Source: Prochlorococcus sp. AG-436-M02 (GTDB lineage: Bacteria; Cyanobacteriota; Cyanobacteriia; PCC-6307; Cyanobiaceae). From it: DNA of 64,000 nt. The stretch is taken from positions 1 through 64,000 of the forward strand of contig QCPL01000008.1 of assembly GCA_003212515.1 (NCBI GenBank), read 5' to 3'. Below, one piece after another: positions 38,123-52,218 of the stretch. Both the position numbers and the translations under genes were made by a program. Under the pieces are notes generated by a model, which saw nothing but the letters and a program-made list of their open reading frames with translations, did not search any database and was not told the DNA's origin. Position 1 is the stretch's first letter. The number at the start of each line of letters is the position of its first letter.

Positions 38123-39820
38123 TTATGTTGAGGCAATAGGTTTTCTCCAACCACTCCCAAATGCTTGATTACTTACTTTTAATACAGGAGGAGCCTGGCG
38201 CCTTTTAAATTCGGCTTTTTTCAGTAATTTCTGGATTTTTTCTATTAAATCTGTACCATATTTTTGCTGGATAAGTGTTGAGGGATCATTATCTTCTTCT
38301 ATGAGTTCTTTAAGGATTGGATCAAGTATTTCATAGTCAGGTAATGAGTCACTGTCAAATTGATTTGGCCTAAGCTCAGCACTAGGAGCTTTAGTACGAA
38401 TAGATCTTCCTACTAGAGCCTCGTTTTCAGGAAGCATCAAAGACTTTCTGCATTGACAAGCTTTGTTGCTATCAAGCCAGTTACATAAATTGAATACACT
38501 GGTTTTATACAGATCTCCTATGACAGAAAGCCCACCATTCATGTCCCCATAGAGCGTGCAGTATCCAACAGCATACTCTGATTTATTACCTGTCGATAAA
38601 AGGAGATGTTTTTGCTCATTTGCTATTGCCATCAGAAGAGTCCCTCTAATACGTGCTTGTAGATTTTCAGCAGTTAACCCTTGAGGGATTTCCCCTAGTG
38701 ATGCTTTAAGGCTTGTATCGTAGCTATGCATAAGTGGTGTAATGGGGATGACTTCTGTTTGAATATCGAGTCTTTTTGCAAGATCTTTTGCATCTTTGAC
38801 AGAACTTTCTGAACTCCATGGCGATGGCATTAGTATCGCTAAGACGTTATCTGCTCCAAGTGCAGCGCAGGCAATAATAGCTACTAAAGCAGAGTCAATA
38901 CCACCACTTAAGCCTAGTATAACACTTTTAAAGCCACATTTTGCTACGTAATCACGTAAGCCGAGTACTAATACTTTTAGAAGTATCTCTTCTTTATCAG
39001 GGGAATTTAGAGAGGGGACTGTTTCCTTTTTAAAGGTGCTATCCCAGATAGAAGTCGATTCTCGACACAAAGGAAGTGAATGAGTTATTAGTCCTTTCCT
39101 ATCGGTAACAAAACTTGCACCATCAAAGATCAGCTCATCATTCCCGCCGACTTGATTGAGATATACAACAGGACAATTAAGACGCTTAGCAGCCTTAGAA
39201 GCTATTCTTTGACGTATTAGCTTCTTATTATAAGTAAAAGGAGAAGCAGAGAGATTAAGAAGCAGATCTATTTCTTTGTTGGCTAGATCAGCGATAGGAT
39301 CAGGTCCTAGGACACGCTGCCCTTGAATTTTTTCTTCTACCCAGAGATCTTCACAAATTGTCACTCCTATATGCCATAATTTGTCGTCAATTTCTAGTTC
39401 TAGGCATCCTGAGCTTTTTGCAGCTCTAAAGTAGCGCTTTTCATCAAATACGTCATAGGTGGGGAGTAATTGTTTCCTGCCGATGATTTCCCATCCTTTT
39501 TTGCTAACAAGCGCAATGGAATTAAATAATTGTGGTATTTGTAGATCAGCTGTTGGCTCAGCGATCCCAACTAAAACAGCTAGTTGAGATGCATTGTTAT
39601 TAAGGTGAGATGCAATTGTGTCTAAGAATATCCATTGACTCTCTAGAAGAGGTTTATTGAATAGTAAGTCTCTTGCTGGATAGCCTAATAGTGATAATTC
39701 TGGAGTGATTACAAGATTTGCATTGTTCTCAGACGCTTTTTGGCAGCTATTGATGATTTTTGCACAGTTGCCTTTTAGATCACCGATTAATGGATTCAGT
39801 TGTGCTAGACAAAGTCTCAT
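38123..39820 (-). CDS. nadE: Glutamine-dependent NAD+ synthetase
   Basis: N-terminal nitrilase domain plus VILGLSGGIDSALVAIIACAALG and LLSTGNKSEYAVGYCTLYGDMNGG. Confidence 0.96.
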   Translation of the reverse strand: MRLCLAQLNPLIGDLKGNCAKIINSCQKASENNANLVITPELSLLGYPARDLLFNKPLLESQWIFLDTIASHLNNNASQLAVLVGIAEPTADLQIPQLFNSIALVSKKGWEIIGRKQLLPTYDVFDEKRYFRAAKSSGCLELEIDDKLWHIGVTICEDLWVEEKIQGQRVLGPDPIADLANKEIDLLLNLSASPFTYNKKLIRQRIASKAAKRLNCPVVYLNQVGGNDELIFDGASFVTDRKGLITHSLPLCRESTSIWDSTFKKETVPSLNSPDKEEILLKVLVLGLRDYVAKCGFKSVILGLSGGIDSALVAIIACAALGADNVLAILMPSPWSSESSVKDAKDLAKRLDIQTEVIPITPLMHSYDTSLKASLGEIPQGLTAENLQARIRGTLLMAIANEQKHLLLSTGNKSEYAVGYCTLYGDMNGGLSVIGDLYKTSVFNLCNWLDSNKACQCRKSLMLPENEALVGRSIRTKAPSAELRPNQFDSDSLPDYEILDPILKELIEEDNDPSTLIQQKYGTDLIEKIQKLLKKAEFKRRQAPPVLKVSNQAFGSGWRKPIAST

Positions 39821-39822
39821 TA

Positions 39823-40410
39823 TTATTGTTGTTGAGAAATACCATAAAGATTCTTTTGTTTAAGAATGGGTAGGATTGCTTTTGGTATATATGACAGGTG
39901 TGGGCTAGAGTGAATAGCTGAACTTGCTGAAGCAGGGATATCCAATGGTAATACAATAGTATCCCCACCCATTTTTTTGATCACATTTAATTCAGAGTTG
40001 TTGATGGGCCAGCCTTGACGAGGAACAATACCAATTTGTGCTCTATTAACTACCTTCTCTGCTTCAAACCAATTGGGGATAGAGCTTACTAGATCGCTAC
40101 CAATAATTAACATTAAGCGTTTATCTGGCCAGAAAACTTTTGCATGTTCGAGGGTTATTAGTGTCCATTGATTGCTTAAACCTTGTCTTAGTTCTAAATT
40201 GGGTAGATTAATAGCATTAACTAATATATCAAGGAGTTCGTGACGTTGTTCAAGCGATGTTCGATGTTCTTTCCAAGGATTATTGCTTGCCCAAGTCACG
40301 ACCTTTGGGAAAAGCTTGCTTAAAGCAATAAAGAGAGCTTTGTGACCAGTTGTGGGAGGATCTGCACTTGTCCCAATTAAAGCTATAGAATTAAATCTTG
40401 TTTTTTTCAT
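39823..40410 (-). CDS. nadD: Nicotinate-nucleotide adenylyltransferase
   Basis: ALIGTSADPPTTGHKALFIAL nucleotidyltransferase motif; next to nadE. Confidence 0.92.
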   Translation of the reverse strand: MKKTRFNSIALIGTSADPPTTGHKALFIALSKLFPKVVTWASNNPWKEHRTSLEQRHELLDILVNAINLPNLELRQGLSNQWTLITLEHAKVFWPDKRLMLIIGSDLVSSIPNWFEAEKVVNRAQIGIVPRQGWPINNSELNVIKKMGGDTIVLPLDIPASASSAIHSSPHLSYIPKAILPILKQKNLYGISQQQ

Positions 40411-41747
40411 GGTAAGAGACTTGGATTATAGCTTTTTTTATTACTGCTAATATTCCAATTAAAAAGAAATTGATTCAAATATGAGTTGTCTCTGATAAGT
40501 TTTCGTAGAATCAAGCTTGGATTACTGCCTGGTATATTGTTGTTTTGTAGAAGCTCTTGTGCTGCCAACCGTCCAGTTACTTTTGTTGTATGAACCGCAA
40601 CAGCGGCTTGAGCGATAGCTACGGGTGCTGCGGACAAAATACTTATGCCTCCTGTGAATGGAGATGCAAGAAATAGAAGGTGCTGTATTGCGGATAAAGT
40701 CAATTGAATGCTAAGTTGCACCCCGCCGAGCAAGCCATTGTGGACAGAGAGTTTCTGTAAAAGCTTTCGTGCAGAATTTCCTTTTAATTCTAATCCATAT
40801 ATTTTACTTAGTTGAATAACCAGGGCAGTATCTAAAGCTAATCCTGCTGCAAGATCAAACATAAGTAGCGGGTTCGCTGCAACACCAGATGCTTTGATAG
40901 CGGCAAACTTACCAATAAGACCTTGAGCTTCTGACTTTCTTCTTTTAAGTCGTCTACTTTTAAGAGCAAGATAAAATGACTCTGCTTGCCTTAGAGTATT
41001 CAGTATTAGAAAAGTATGACCTTGTTTTTCTAAAACATTAAGCAACGTCTTCTTAAGTGAAAATACATCTGCGAAAGACTCTTGACGTCGGACTCTCCCA
41101 TCTGAGAATATCCTTGCTTCCCGTGGTGCTGCTGAGACAGTCTCAATGGCGAGGTTCTTGGCGGAATTGGGGAGACGGCTTCTGATGCTTTTAACGATTT
41201 TTTCCTTTTCTTTGGAGTCCCATTGGTCACATCTATTTAAAATTAAAATTACCGGCTTGCCATTATTTATAAGTTCTTTCAAAGCTTTAAGCTCTATACT
41301 GGTTATATCGCTGTCCAGAACTAATAATACTAAGTCTGAATGAAGAGCAACATTGAAAGCTAGACATTCTCTTCTCTTTGCAGCAATTTCGTTGATCCCA
41401 GGTATATCAACTAATTCAATTGTCTGAAGATTTGTACTTAGCTGATTTGATATGACCCCTTTTTCTTTACGAGTGAAGCCATGTGCAATATCAGCATCAA
41501 AAACCTTTTTGCCAAGTACTGCATTCAGTAGGCTTGATTTCCCTACTCCTACTCTTCCAAAGGCAGTAACTCTAATATGTCTATTTTCTAAATGATTGAT
41601 TTGTTTGCTTAGTTCTTGAATTTCCCCATCAAGTTGAACCTTCTCTAAGGCGCTTAGCTCTAAGCATTCCTTCCATTCTTTAAGTAAACCACCATAATTT
41701 TTCTGTATGAGTTGAGAACGTGTCATTTCTTTGATTTTCTCCACCAA
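40407..41747 (-). CDS. Membrane-associated GTPase (Era-like G domain with hydrophobic C-terminal region)
   Basis: AFGRVGVGKSSLLNAVLG, VDIPGINE, LILNRCDQWD. Confidence 0.9.
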   Translation of the reverse strand: MVEKIKEMTRSQLIQKNYGGLLKEWKECLELSALEKVQLDGEIQELSKQINHLENRHIRVTAFGRVGVGKSSLLNAVLGKKVFDADIAHGFTRKEKGVISNQLSTNLQTIELVDIPGINEIAAKRRECLAFNVALHSDLVLLVLDSDITSIELKALKELINNGKPVILILNRCDQWDSKEKEKIVKSIRSRLPNSAKNLAIETVSAAPREARIFSDGRVRRQESFADVFSLKKTLLNVLEKQGHTFLILNTLRQAESFYLALKSRRLKRRKSEAQGLIGKFAAIKASGVAANPLLMFDLAAGLALDTALVIQLSKIYGLELKGNSARKLLQKLSVHNGLLGGVQLSIQLTLSAIQHLLFLASPFTGGISILSAAPVAIAQAAVAVHTTKVTGRLAAQELLQNNNIPGSNPSLILRKLIRDNSYLNQFLFNWNISSNKKSYNPSLLP

Positions 41748-42709
41748 CCAGCCAAAACAGCTAATACTGCTTCAGCTCCTATCAATCCTACGAAACCACC
41801 AAACTCATCAACAACTACTCTTACACCTTTCTTGTCTTTGTTGAAAGAAGTTAGCAATCGATCAGCCCTAATCATTTCCGGTACGAACTCTACTGCCTCA
41901 CAAAGATCGATAGGTGTTAATTGCGCATGACCTTGCACCAATGCAGCGAGTAAACGTTCTCGTTTTGCTATTCCTAATACTTTGTCTACTTCTTTCCCAA
42001 GGACAACCCAATTTTGAGAATTATTCGTTAATAACAAAGGTTTTAAATTCAATAATTTAGTAGCACCATCAAGAGTGGGTGCCGCTACTCTTGGAGTCAT
42101 AAGATCTCTAGCAGTTAAGTCATTAAGTTGAAAAACTTTACCTATCATTGCTGCCTCATCAGCTTCAATTTGACCTTTTTGCAAGCCTAGTCTTGCCATT
42201 TGTCTGATCTCTTCTTCATCAGTCGTAATTTCATTTTCTGCTGTTATGACCGGTATCAAATGCTCTAGTGGAAGAATTAATGGACGCATTAATACACTTA
42301 AAAGATGAAGTATCGGTGCACTAATTAATGAAATTTGTAAAGAAAGTTTTGCACCTATTGATTTGGGAAGAATTTCACCAAGGAGAAGAACTAAAATCGT
42401 CAAACATATTGAAAATAAAGCTCGATCTAACCCAGCATTAAATACAAAAGTTGCATAGATACCTAACATCAAACTTCCAAAGATATTAAAACTGTTATTT
42501 GCAATAGTTAGAACCGTGAGTGTTCTCCCAAGACGATGTCTTAACTTAGCCAATCTCTTTGCCCCTCTTACTGTGGGATGCTCTGCAGCAAGTTCATGGA
42601 CTCTTAAGGGGTTTACGGTTAAAAGAGCTGCTTCTACTCCTGAACAAAATGCAGAACCGATTAATACAACTGCAACAAGAATTGTTAGGAATAGAATGTC
42701 AGTATTCAT
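41723..42709 (-). CDS. CNNM/CorC-HlyC-type transporter-associated CBS-domain protein
   Basis: LILLPLEHLIPVI...TTDEEEIRQMARLGLQKGQIEADEAAMIGKVFQLNDLTARDLMTPRVA. Confidence 0.9.
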   Translation of the reverse strand: MNTDILFLTILVAVVLIGSAFCSGVEAALLTVNPLRVHELAAEHPTVRGAKRLAKLRHRLGRTLTVLTIANNSFNIFGSLMLGIYATFVFNAGLDRALFSICLTILVLLLGEILPKSIGAKLSLQISLISAPILHLLSVLMRPLILPLEHLIPVITAENEITTDEEEIRQMARLGLQKGQIEADEAAMIGKVFQLNDLTARDLMTPRVAAPTLDGATKLLNLKPLLLTNNSQNWVVLGKEVDKVLGIAKRERLLAALVQGHAQLTPIDLCEAVEFVPEMIRADRLLTSFNKDKKGVRVVVDEFGGFVGLIGAEAVLAVLAGWWRKSKK

Positions 42710-42812
42710 GCCTGGGGGATCTTCAGTGATTTTGAAGAATCATTAGACCCTCATTTTCCATGATGTTTGCATTCATGCCATCCTTAAGGATTTAATTGAT
42801 TATGAAGTTATT

Positions 42813-44132
42813 GTGAACAATCAGCAAATTTATCAGGATCGGCGTGATCGATTCTTACAAGAATTGGGACCTAGCGCGGCAATTATTCCTGCTGCACAAT
42901 TGGTTACACATCATGCCGATTGCGAATATCCTTTTAGACAAAATAGCGATTTTTGGTATTTAACTGGTTTTGATGAACCTCAAGCAATTGCATTGTTCTT
43001 GCCTCATCGGCCACTAGGAGAGAAATATATTTTGTTTGTTTTGCAAAAAGAAACATCTGCTGAAATTTGGAATGGGTTTAGGTGGGGCGTAAAAGGCGCT
43101 GTTGATAATTTTCATGCTGATATTGCTCATCCTTTAGAAGATTTTTCTAAGAGATTGGGAGATTATTTATATGGAGCAGAAAATATCGTTTTTCGTATTG
43201 GGAAGCATCCGAAAGTTGAATCTATAGTTTTAGAAGTTTGGTCTGAGTTATTAGAAAGATCCTCAAGAGGTGAATCGGTCCCATTAGCCTTAACTGCTCC
43301 ATCTGCGTTTCTTCATAAGTTGAGATTGAGAAAGGATTCTTGGGAAATTCAACGTTTGAGAGAAGCCGCATTAATTTCTTCAAATGCTCATGAATTAGCC
43401 CGTCAAGAAACTCGACCTGGAATGAATGAGCGTCAAATTCAAGCAGTTATAGAAAGATCTTTTTTAGATCAAGGAGGGAGAGGACCTGCTTATGGCTCAA
43501 TAGTTGCGGGCGGGAAAAATGCTTGTATTCTTCACTACACCGCAAATAATGCTCTTCTAAAAGATCGAGAACTGCTCCTAATTGATGCTGGATGCTCAAC
43601 TACTGATTATTACAATGGGGATATCACTAGAACTTTTCCTATTGGCGGTAAGTTTACTTCTGAGCAAAGAGCAATTTATGAAATTGTTTTAGCTGCTCAG
43701 AATGCTGCCATTAAATATGCTTTGCCTGGACAAAATGCAGAAGAAATTCATTTACAAGCATTGAGAGTTTTGGTTGAAGGTTTGATAGAGATAGGTTTAC
43801 TGAAAGGTTCTATTGATTCATTAATTGAACAAGGGTTGTATCGACATCTTTATATGCATCGAACAGGCCATTGGCTTGGGCTAGATGTACATGATGTAGG
43901 TGCTTATCGCTTGGGTGAATACCCAATTCCACTTGAATCAGGGATGGTTTTGACTGTTGAACCAGGTATTTATATTAGTGACCTTACCCCTGTCCCAGAG
44001 GGACAGCCAAGTATTGATGAACGCTGGAAAAATATAGGTATTCGTATTGAAGATGATGTTCTTGTAACTAGTGATCTGCCAGATGTGCTGACTTCAACTG
44101 CTTTGAAGTCAATAGATGATATGGAGCAATAA
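42813..44132 (+). CDS. pepP: Xaa-Pro aminopeptidase (M24)
   Basis: YQDRRDRFLQELGPSAAIIPAA; LLIDAGCSTTDYYNGDITRTFPI; HRTGHWLGLDVHDVG; GTG start. Confidence 0.95.
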   Translation: MNNQQIYQDRRDRFLQELGPSAAIIPAAQLVTHHADCEYPFRQNSDFWYLTGFDEPQAIALFLPHRPLGEKYILFVLQKETSAEIWNGFRWGVKGAVDNFHADIAHPLEDFSKRLGDYLYGAENIVFRIGKHPKVESIVLEVWSELLERSSRGESVPLALTAPSAFLHKLRLRKDSWEIQRLREAALISSNAHELARQETRPGMNERQIQAVIERSFLDQGGRGPAYGSIVAGGKNACILHYTANNALLKDRELLLIDAGCSTTDYYNGDITRTFPIGGKFTSEQRAIYEIVLAAQNAAIKYALPGQNAEEIHLQALRVLVEGLIEIGLLKGSIDSLIEQGLYRHLYMHRTGHWLGLDVHDVGAYRLGEYPIPLESGMVLTVEPGIYISDLTPVPEGQPSIDERWKNIGIRIEDDVLVTSDLPDVLTSTALKSIDDMEQ

Positions 44133-44151
44133 ATGTTTAGGCTTAAGAGAT

Positions 44152-44940
44152 TTACCAATTAGAAGTATGAATGAGAATGTCCTTTGTTGATGAAAGTATT
44201 TCATCGGCACCTGCTTCTTTTAGTTGATTTTCATAAAGTTTGCGTTCCTGAATATTTGTTTTTATATGCAAGTGTGGAGGGGCCACAGCAAAACTAGTAA
44301 ATCGTTGATCTGGGCATTTTTCTCGGGCTCTCATAATTGTGAAAACGTCTGCAACTGTGTCTCCAATGTATGCAATTTGAGGCATACCTTTACCTAGAGG
44401 CTTTGAAAAAAGTTGTTCTCCTAATCTTATTAAGCCTGCAGGGTTTGGTTTATCTGGGGCATCCCCCATAGCTATTAGTGGAGGATTGATTAGGCCAAGT
44501 CGACTCTCTAAAACAAATCTTGCGGAAGGGGCTTCTGCTCCACTAACGAAACCCCAACCAACTTTTTGCTTAGTTAACTCGTCAAAGAATTCTTTATTTA
44601 CTAAAAGCTTTTCATTTTTGATAAATCCATTCCATTTTTCCTGAGCTTCATTTCCAGGCTTCCCGCCAAAATAAAAATCATTGAATTTACGTATTAAATT
44701 ATTTCTAGAAGGCAAGCTAATTTTCAGCTTTTCAAAATCTTTCCTTCTCCTAATTAGTTCAAGACTTGTATCCCAATCATTATTCCATTTCCCTTCAGAT
44801 TTTAGTGAATCAATAACTTGATTGCTAGGACGCCATTGAGAGAAATGGTTGACTGTCTCTTGAACTGCCAGACGGTAGCTTTTGCTCACATCACGAATAA
44901 CGCCATCAATGTCCAGTAGTAATAAACCTTTGAAATCCAA
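44152..44940 (-). CDS. HAD-superfamily phosphatase (TIGR01548-like)
   Basis: LLLLDIDGVIRDVSKSYRLAVQETV HAD motif I; IAYIGDTVADVFTI motif IV. Confidence 0.85.
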   Translation of the reverse strand: MDFKGLLLLDIDGVIRDVSKSYRLAVQETVNHFSQWRPSNQVIDSLKSEGKWNNDWDTSLELIRRRKDFEKLKISLPSRNNLIRKFNDFYFGGKPGNEAQEKWNGFIKNEKLLVNKEFFDELTKQKVGWGFVSGAEAPSARFVLESRLGLINPPLIAMGDAPDKPNPAGLIRLGEQLFSKPLGKGMPQIAYIGDTVADVFTIMRAREKCPDQRFTSFAVAPPHLHIKTNIQERKLYENQLKEAGADEILSSTKDILIHTSNW

Positions 44941-45001
44941 ATTTACCTGATGCAGCTAATCCTGTTAAGTTAGTTGATTGTTAGTTGTATAAGGCTTAGA
45001 A

Positions 45002-45478
45002 ATGAGCGTTTCTGATAGTTCCTCTGCGATTCAAGAGGATCAGTCAAATTCAACCCAAGCACCTGGAGAAGAAAAGGCTAAATCAGGTCGTCCAGGAATG
45101 CTAGGTGCCGCAGAAGTTCTCGCTTCCGCTACCTTTGATGCTGATGGAGTTCCTTCTGGCCATACTCCTAAAGCAGATGAGGGAAGATTTCTTTTAAAGA
45201 TTCTTTGGCTTCCAGATAATGTTGCTTTGGCAGTTGATCAAATAGTGGGCGGGGGGACTAGTCCTCTTACGGCTTATTTCTTTTGGCCTAGAGAAGACGC
45301 ATGGGAGACTCTGAAGACAGAATTGGAAGATAAAGCTTGGATTACAGATAATGAGAGGGTTGAAATTTTGAACAAAGCAACAGAAGTTATTAATTATTGG
45401 CAGGAGGAAGGGAAGGGCAAAACCTTAGAAGAGGCTAAATTGAAATTCCCAGAAGTTACATTCTGCGGAACAGCTTGA
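45002..45478 (+). CDS. psrp3: Plastid/cyanobacterial-specific 30S ribosomal protein PSRP-3 (Ycf65)
   Basis: [45 protein letters not shown]-3 core. Confidence 0.88.
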   Translation: MSVSDSSSAIQEDQSNSTQAPGEEKAKSGRPGMLGAAEVLASATFDADGVPSGHTPKADEGRFLLKILWLPDNVALAVDQIVGGGTSPLTAYFFWPREDAWETLKTELEDKAWITDNERVEILNKATEVINYWQEEGKGKTLEEAKLKFPEVTFCGTA

Positions 45479-45500
45479 TTTGGAATTTGTTTAAAGACTT

Positions 45501-45911
45501 TTATTTCATTGATACGGCTTGAACTCTTGCTCTTGCCTTGTTTAAAGCTTCCTTCGCTTTGATTTTCTCTGGTGAGTTACCTTCTCCATCAAGTTTACTT
45601 AATGCATTCTTAGCTTCTTCTAACTTTTTTTCTGCATGAGTTGAATCAATATTTTTTCCTAGTTCTGCAGAATTAACTAACACAGTTACATCATCTGATT
45701 CAACTTCTGCAAAGCCTCCCATAAGGGCAATAGAATCCCAGTTTCCATTGCTGCCTCGAACTTTTAGAACACCTATATCAATAGCCGTAACCATTGAAAT
45801 ATGACCTGGAAGAATTCCAAGTAAGCCTGTAGTGCTTGGAAGAATAACTTCTTCAACTGTGTCGTCAAACACACTCTTGTCTGGAGCAAGTACTCTGAGG
45901 GTGAGGGACAT
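45501..45911 (-). CDS. atpE_epsilon: ATP synthase F1 subunit epsilon
   Basis: [44 protein letters not shown]; downstream of the beta subunit gene. Confidence 0.96.
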   Translation of the reverse strand: MSLTLRVLAPDKSVFDDTVEEVILPSTTGLLGILPGHISMVTAIDIGVLKVRGSNGNWDSIALMGGFAEVESDDVTVLVNSAELGKNIDSTHAEKKLEEAKNALSKLDGEGNSPEKIKAKEALNKARARVQAVSMK

Positions 45912-45983
45912 TTTTGTTATTAGGTTGGGATGGTTATGTGTGATTAATGACTAAACCAAGGTGGATTAACATCGTCCCTTGAG

Positions 45984-47474
<1,491 letters not shown>

Positions 47475-47672
47475 TTACTTTTAAGCAAATCACATTAAAC
47501 CGCGCAAGACTACCACTATGCAGGGAAGGATTGTTGTGCGGTTCGGTCAACCGCACAGAACAGTTGTAGTCGGGTGGATGCTTTGGTGAATATCTTGTTG
47601 TTCATATGGATGCGAGAATTCCTCGTCTCTTTAGGCGAAAATTTCGTCAAACTATTGATCCTGCATTAATTC

Positions 47673-47984
47673 ATGGCGGCTGTCTCTCTCAGCGTCTCCA
47701 CTGTTAAGCCACTTGGAGATCGCGTTTTTATTAAAGTCTCTGAATCAGAAGAGAAAACGGCGGGTGGGATTTTGCTCCCAGATACTGCCAAAGAGAAACC
47801 TCAAGTTGGTGAGGTTGCTCAGGTTGGTCCTGGGAAACGAAACGAAGATGGTTCCCGACAAGCTCCTGAAGTTGGAGTGGGTGACAAAGTCCTTTATAGC
47901 AAGTATGCAGGCACTGATATCAAGCTCGGTGGCGATGAATATGTCCTTTTATCAGAAAAGGATATTCTTGCTGTAGTCAACTGA
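47673..47984 (+). CDS. groES: Co-chaperonin GroES
   Basis: [38 protein letters not shown]. Confidence 0.98.
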   Translation: MAAVSLSVSTVKPLGDRVFIKVSESEEKTAGGILLPDTAKEKPQVGEVAQVGPGKRNEDGSRQAPEVGVGDKVLYSKYAGTDIKLGGDEYVLLSEKDILAVVN

Positions 47985-48007
47985 ATCAGATTGCTTAGTA
48001 GTCCTAA

Positions 48008-49687
<1,680 letters not shown>

Positions 49688-49721
49688 TTAGTTGCGGCTA
49701 TTAACAATAGAACAAAATCAT

Positions 49722-49753
49722 AAAAAGACTGGGCACAAGCCTAGTCTTTTTTA
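49722..49753 (+). terminator. Rho-independent terminator downstream of groESL
   Basis: AAAAAGACTGGGC-acaa-GCCTAGTCTTTTTT: 13-position stem with one G:T wobble, ending in a T-run, 35 nt after the groL stop. Confidence 0.88.
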
Positions 49754-49869
49754 GTAAGCTATGATTCTCAACTAATTATTAATTAGTGTTCTATAGATTT
49801 AATTAGATTAATCTACTTGGATAAAGTAAAATATCTTTTAATTTCAATCTATTTTGCTATCTTTAAATT

Positions 49870-50139
49870 TTAATCTCGACAGCATGCATAAATAGGTTTT
49901 GTACTAATTGGCTGCAAGTTAATATCATGTTCAACACCTATTTGATAGCAGTAAAACTCAGCCTTTGAGGCAACGGTCTTATTTCTATTGTTTAGATTTA
50001 CTTTATTCTCTAGTTCTTTAACCCCTACTTTTACATTGAATTTAATATCACATATCCTTTTTCTAGCATATCCACCTGAAACATCTAAAAGATAGAAAAA
50101 TATAAAAAAAAGAATTATCCTATTAATTTTCCAAACCAT
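49870..50139 (-). CDS. Small hypothetical secreted/membrane protein
   Basis: 89 aa with a hydrophobic N-terminus (RIILFFIFFYLLDVSGGYA) and four Cys in the translated protein. Confidence 0.6.
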   Translation of the reverse strand: MVWKINRIILFFIFFYLLDVSGGYARKRICDIKFNVKVGVKELENKVNLNNRNKTVASKAEFYCYQIGVEHDINLQPISTKPIYACCRD

Positions 50140-50208
50140 TTTAAGAAATCTAGAAGCTTTTATGTAAAGAAAATGAGTGGGAAAATATAAATAAGGATTA
50201 TTTAAATT

Positions 50209-50439
50209 TTATTTTAACCATCCAGCACTCAGAATTACTGCAAGTCCAAGGAAAATAGTTAAGGAGAACCATGTGGCTTTATTTAATGTTGCTTCAGCAC
50301 TACTAGCGCTAGAGAACATAGAACTACCACTTGCTGCAAGCCCCCCCATTCCATCTCCTTTTGGACTATGGAGGAGTACTAGAAGTATCAGTAATAATCC
50401 ACTGGACACCCAAACCCAAGAAAGAACAGAAATTAGCAT
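50209..50439 (-). CDS. secG: Preprotein translocase subunit SecG
   Basis: LLILLVLLHSPKGDGMGGLAASGSSMFSSASSAEATLNKATWF. Confidence 0.95.
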   Translation of the reverse strand: MLISVLSWVWVSSGLLLILLVLLHSPKGDGMGGLAASGSSMFSSASSAEATLNKATWFSLTIFLGLAVILSAGWLK

Positions 50440-50450
50440 TGGAAGGTTAA

Positions 50451-52073
50451 TTAGGCAGGTTGAGGGACAAGTGAAGCCTTAGAGGAGGTCTCAATGATTT
50501 CAATCAAAGATGAACCTGACATTGCAGCAGGTTTCTCTAACGATAATAATTGAAGCAGAGTAGGAGCTATGTCAGCGAGTCCGCCATCATCCCTTAGACG
50601 AAGAGAGTTCCCTTGACCTTCTATTTTTCTCCCTTCTCCTTCTATAAGAATGACAGGTACTGGATTTGTCGTGTGCGCAGTCCAAGGTTCTCCATCTGGC
50701 CCCTTCATTAATTCAGCATTCCCATGATCTGCAGTGATTAATAGCGTCCCATGCATTTTTCCAGTCGAGTTGAGAATCTTACCAATACAAGTATCTACAG
50801 TATTAATTGCTTTTTTGGCTGCCTCATGAATACCAGTATGTCCAACCATATCAGGATTTGCGTAGTTAATAACTATAAGAGAATAAACACCACTTTCTAT
50901 TGCATCTTGACAACTTCTTGTTAGCTTTTCAGCTGACATTTCAGGTGAAATGTCATAAGTGGCTACTCTTGGGGAAGGGACAAGATGGCGGTGCTCCCCA
51001 GGCAAAGGCTTTTCAATACCACCATTAAAGAAGTAAGTAACATGTGGATATTTTTCAGTTTCTGCAGTTCTGTACTGAAGTAGACCATTTTCTGAAATTA
51101 CTTGGCCTAACAAGTCGTCAAGAGATTCTGGAGGAAAAGCGACTGAAACTGGTAAGCCAGCTTCGTACTGTGTAAAAGTTACTGCTTCTATTCTTGGGAA
51201 ATGCTTTCGATGAAAATCATCGAAATTCTCAATAGTTAGTGATTTAATTAATTGCCGAGCCCTATCAGGACGAAAATTGAACATTATTAAACCATCCCCT
51301 TTTTGAAGATATGAAGAGGTAAGTCTTACAGGTTCTAGGAATTCATCAGTGATATTTTCTTTATAACTTTTTGCAATAATTTCATCACTATTGAATTTGC
51401 TTACAGGAAAGTCAGGGTTGGTTAATAAGTCATATGCCTTTTCTATTCTTTCCCATCTGTTGTCTCTATCCATTGACCAATATCTTCCGCATAAGCTTGC
51501 AACTTCTCCTATCCCAAGAGATTCAATTTTCTTATTAATTTGCTTTAAATATTGCAAGGAGCTTTTAGCAGGTGTATCTCTACCATCGGTAAAAGCATGT
51601 ATTGCAACTTTTTTAATCCCTTTGTCTTTGGCCCATTCTAAAAGTCCAATTAAGTGATTGATATGACTATGAACACCACCATCTGAACATAGACCTATTA
51701 AATGCAGTGTTTTGTTGTTTTCAACCAAATCTTGAGAAAACTTTTCTAGATTTGAAATTTGATCAAGATTTTTAAACTTTATTGTATTGCTAATTCTTAC
51801 CAGTTCCTGTTGGATTATTCTCCCTGCTCCAATAGTTAGATGACCTACTTCAGAATTTCCCATCTGATTGTCAGGTAAGCCTACATCTGCACCACTTGCT
51901 TGGATAAGTGTGTGAGGGTATGCATTCCATAAAGCATCCATTACAGGTGTATTTGCTTCACTTATGGCATTATTCTTAGCTTCTTCCCTATGGCCCCATC
52001 CATCAAGGATGGTTAAAACAACAGGGGCTACATGACCTGATTTGATTGAAGGGGCGGAACTAATGTTCGGCAT
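50451..52073 (-). CDS. gpmI: 2,3-bisphosphoglycerate-independent phosphoglycerate mutase
   Basis: [48 protein letters not shown]. Confidence 0.97.
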   Translation of the reverse strand: MPNISSAPSIKSGHVAPVVLTILDGWGHREEAKNNAISEANTPVMDALWNAYPHTLIQASGADVGLPDNQMGNSEVGHLTIGAGRIIQQELVRISNTIKFKNLDQISNLEKFSQDLVENNKTLHLIGLCSDGGVHSHINHLIGLLEWAKDKGIKKVAIHAFTDGRDTPAKSSLQYLKQINKKIESLGIGEVASLCGRYWSMDRDNRWERIEKAYDLLTNPDFPVSKFNSDEIIAKSYKENITDEFLEPVRLTSSYLQKGDGLIMFNFRPDRARQLIKSLTIENFDDFHRKHFPRIEAVTFTQYEAGLPVSVAFPPESLDDLLGQVISENGLLQYRTAETEKYPHVTYFFNGGIEKPLPGEHRHLVPSPRVATYDISPEMSAEKLTRSCQDAIESGVYSLIVINYANPDMVGHTGIHEAAKKAINTVDTCIGKILNSTGKMHGTLLITADHGNAELMKGPDGEPWTAHTTNPVPVILIEGEGRKIEGQGNSLRLRDDGGLADIAPTLLQLLSLEKPAAMSGSSLIEIIETSSKASLVPQPA

Positions 52074-52218
52074 GTGTAGGATTTAAGCCCTGTTTTTTGT
52101 AAGCTTTCACCTCAAATTACTTCTTTGTTGGTCATGGGCATTATTTGTATTAACTTCCGTTAGCTTTTCCAAATTGAATCAAATCATCAAAACCTACGTA
52201 AAATGATATTGAAACCAA

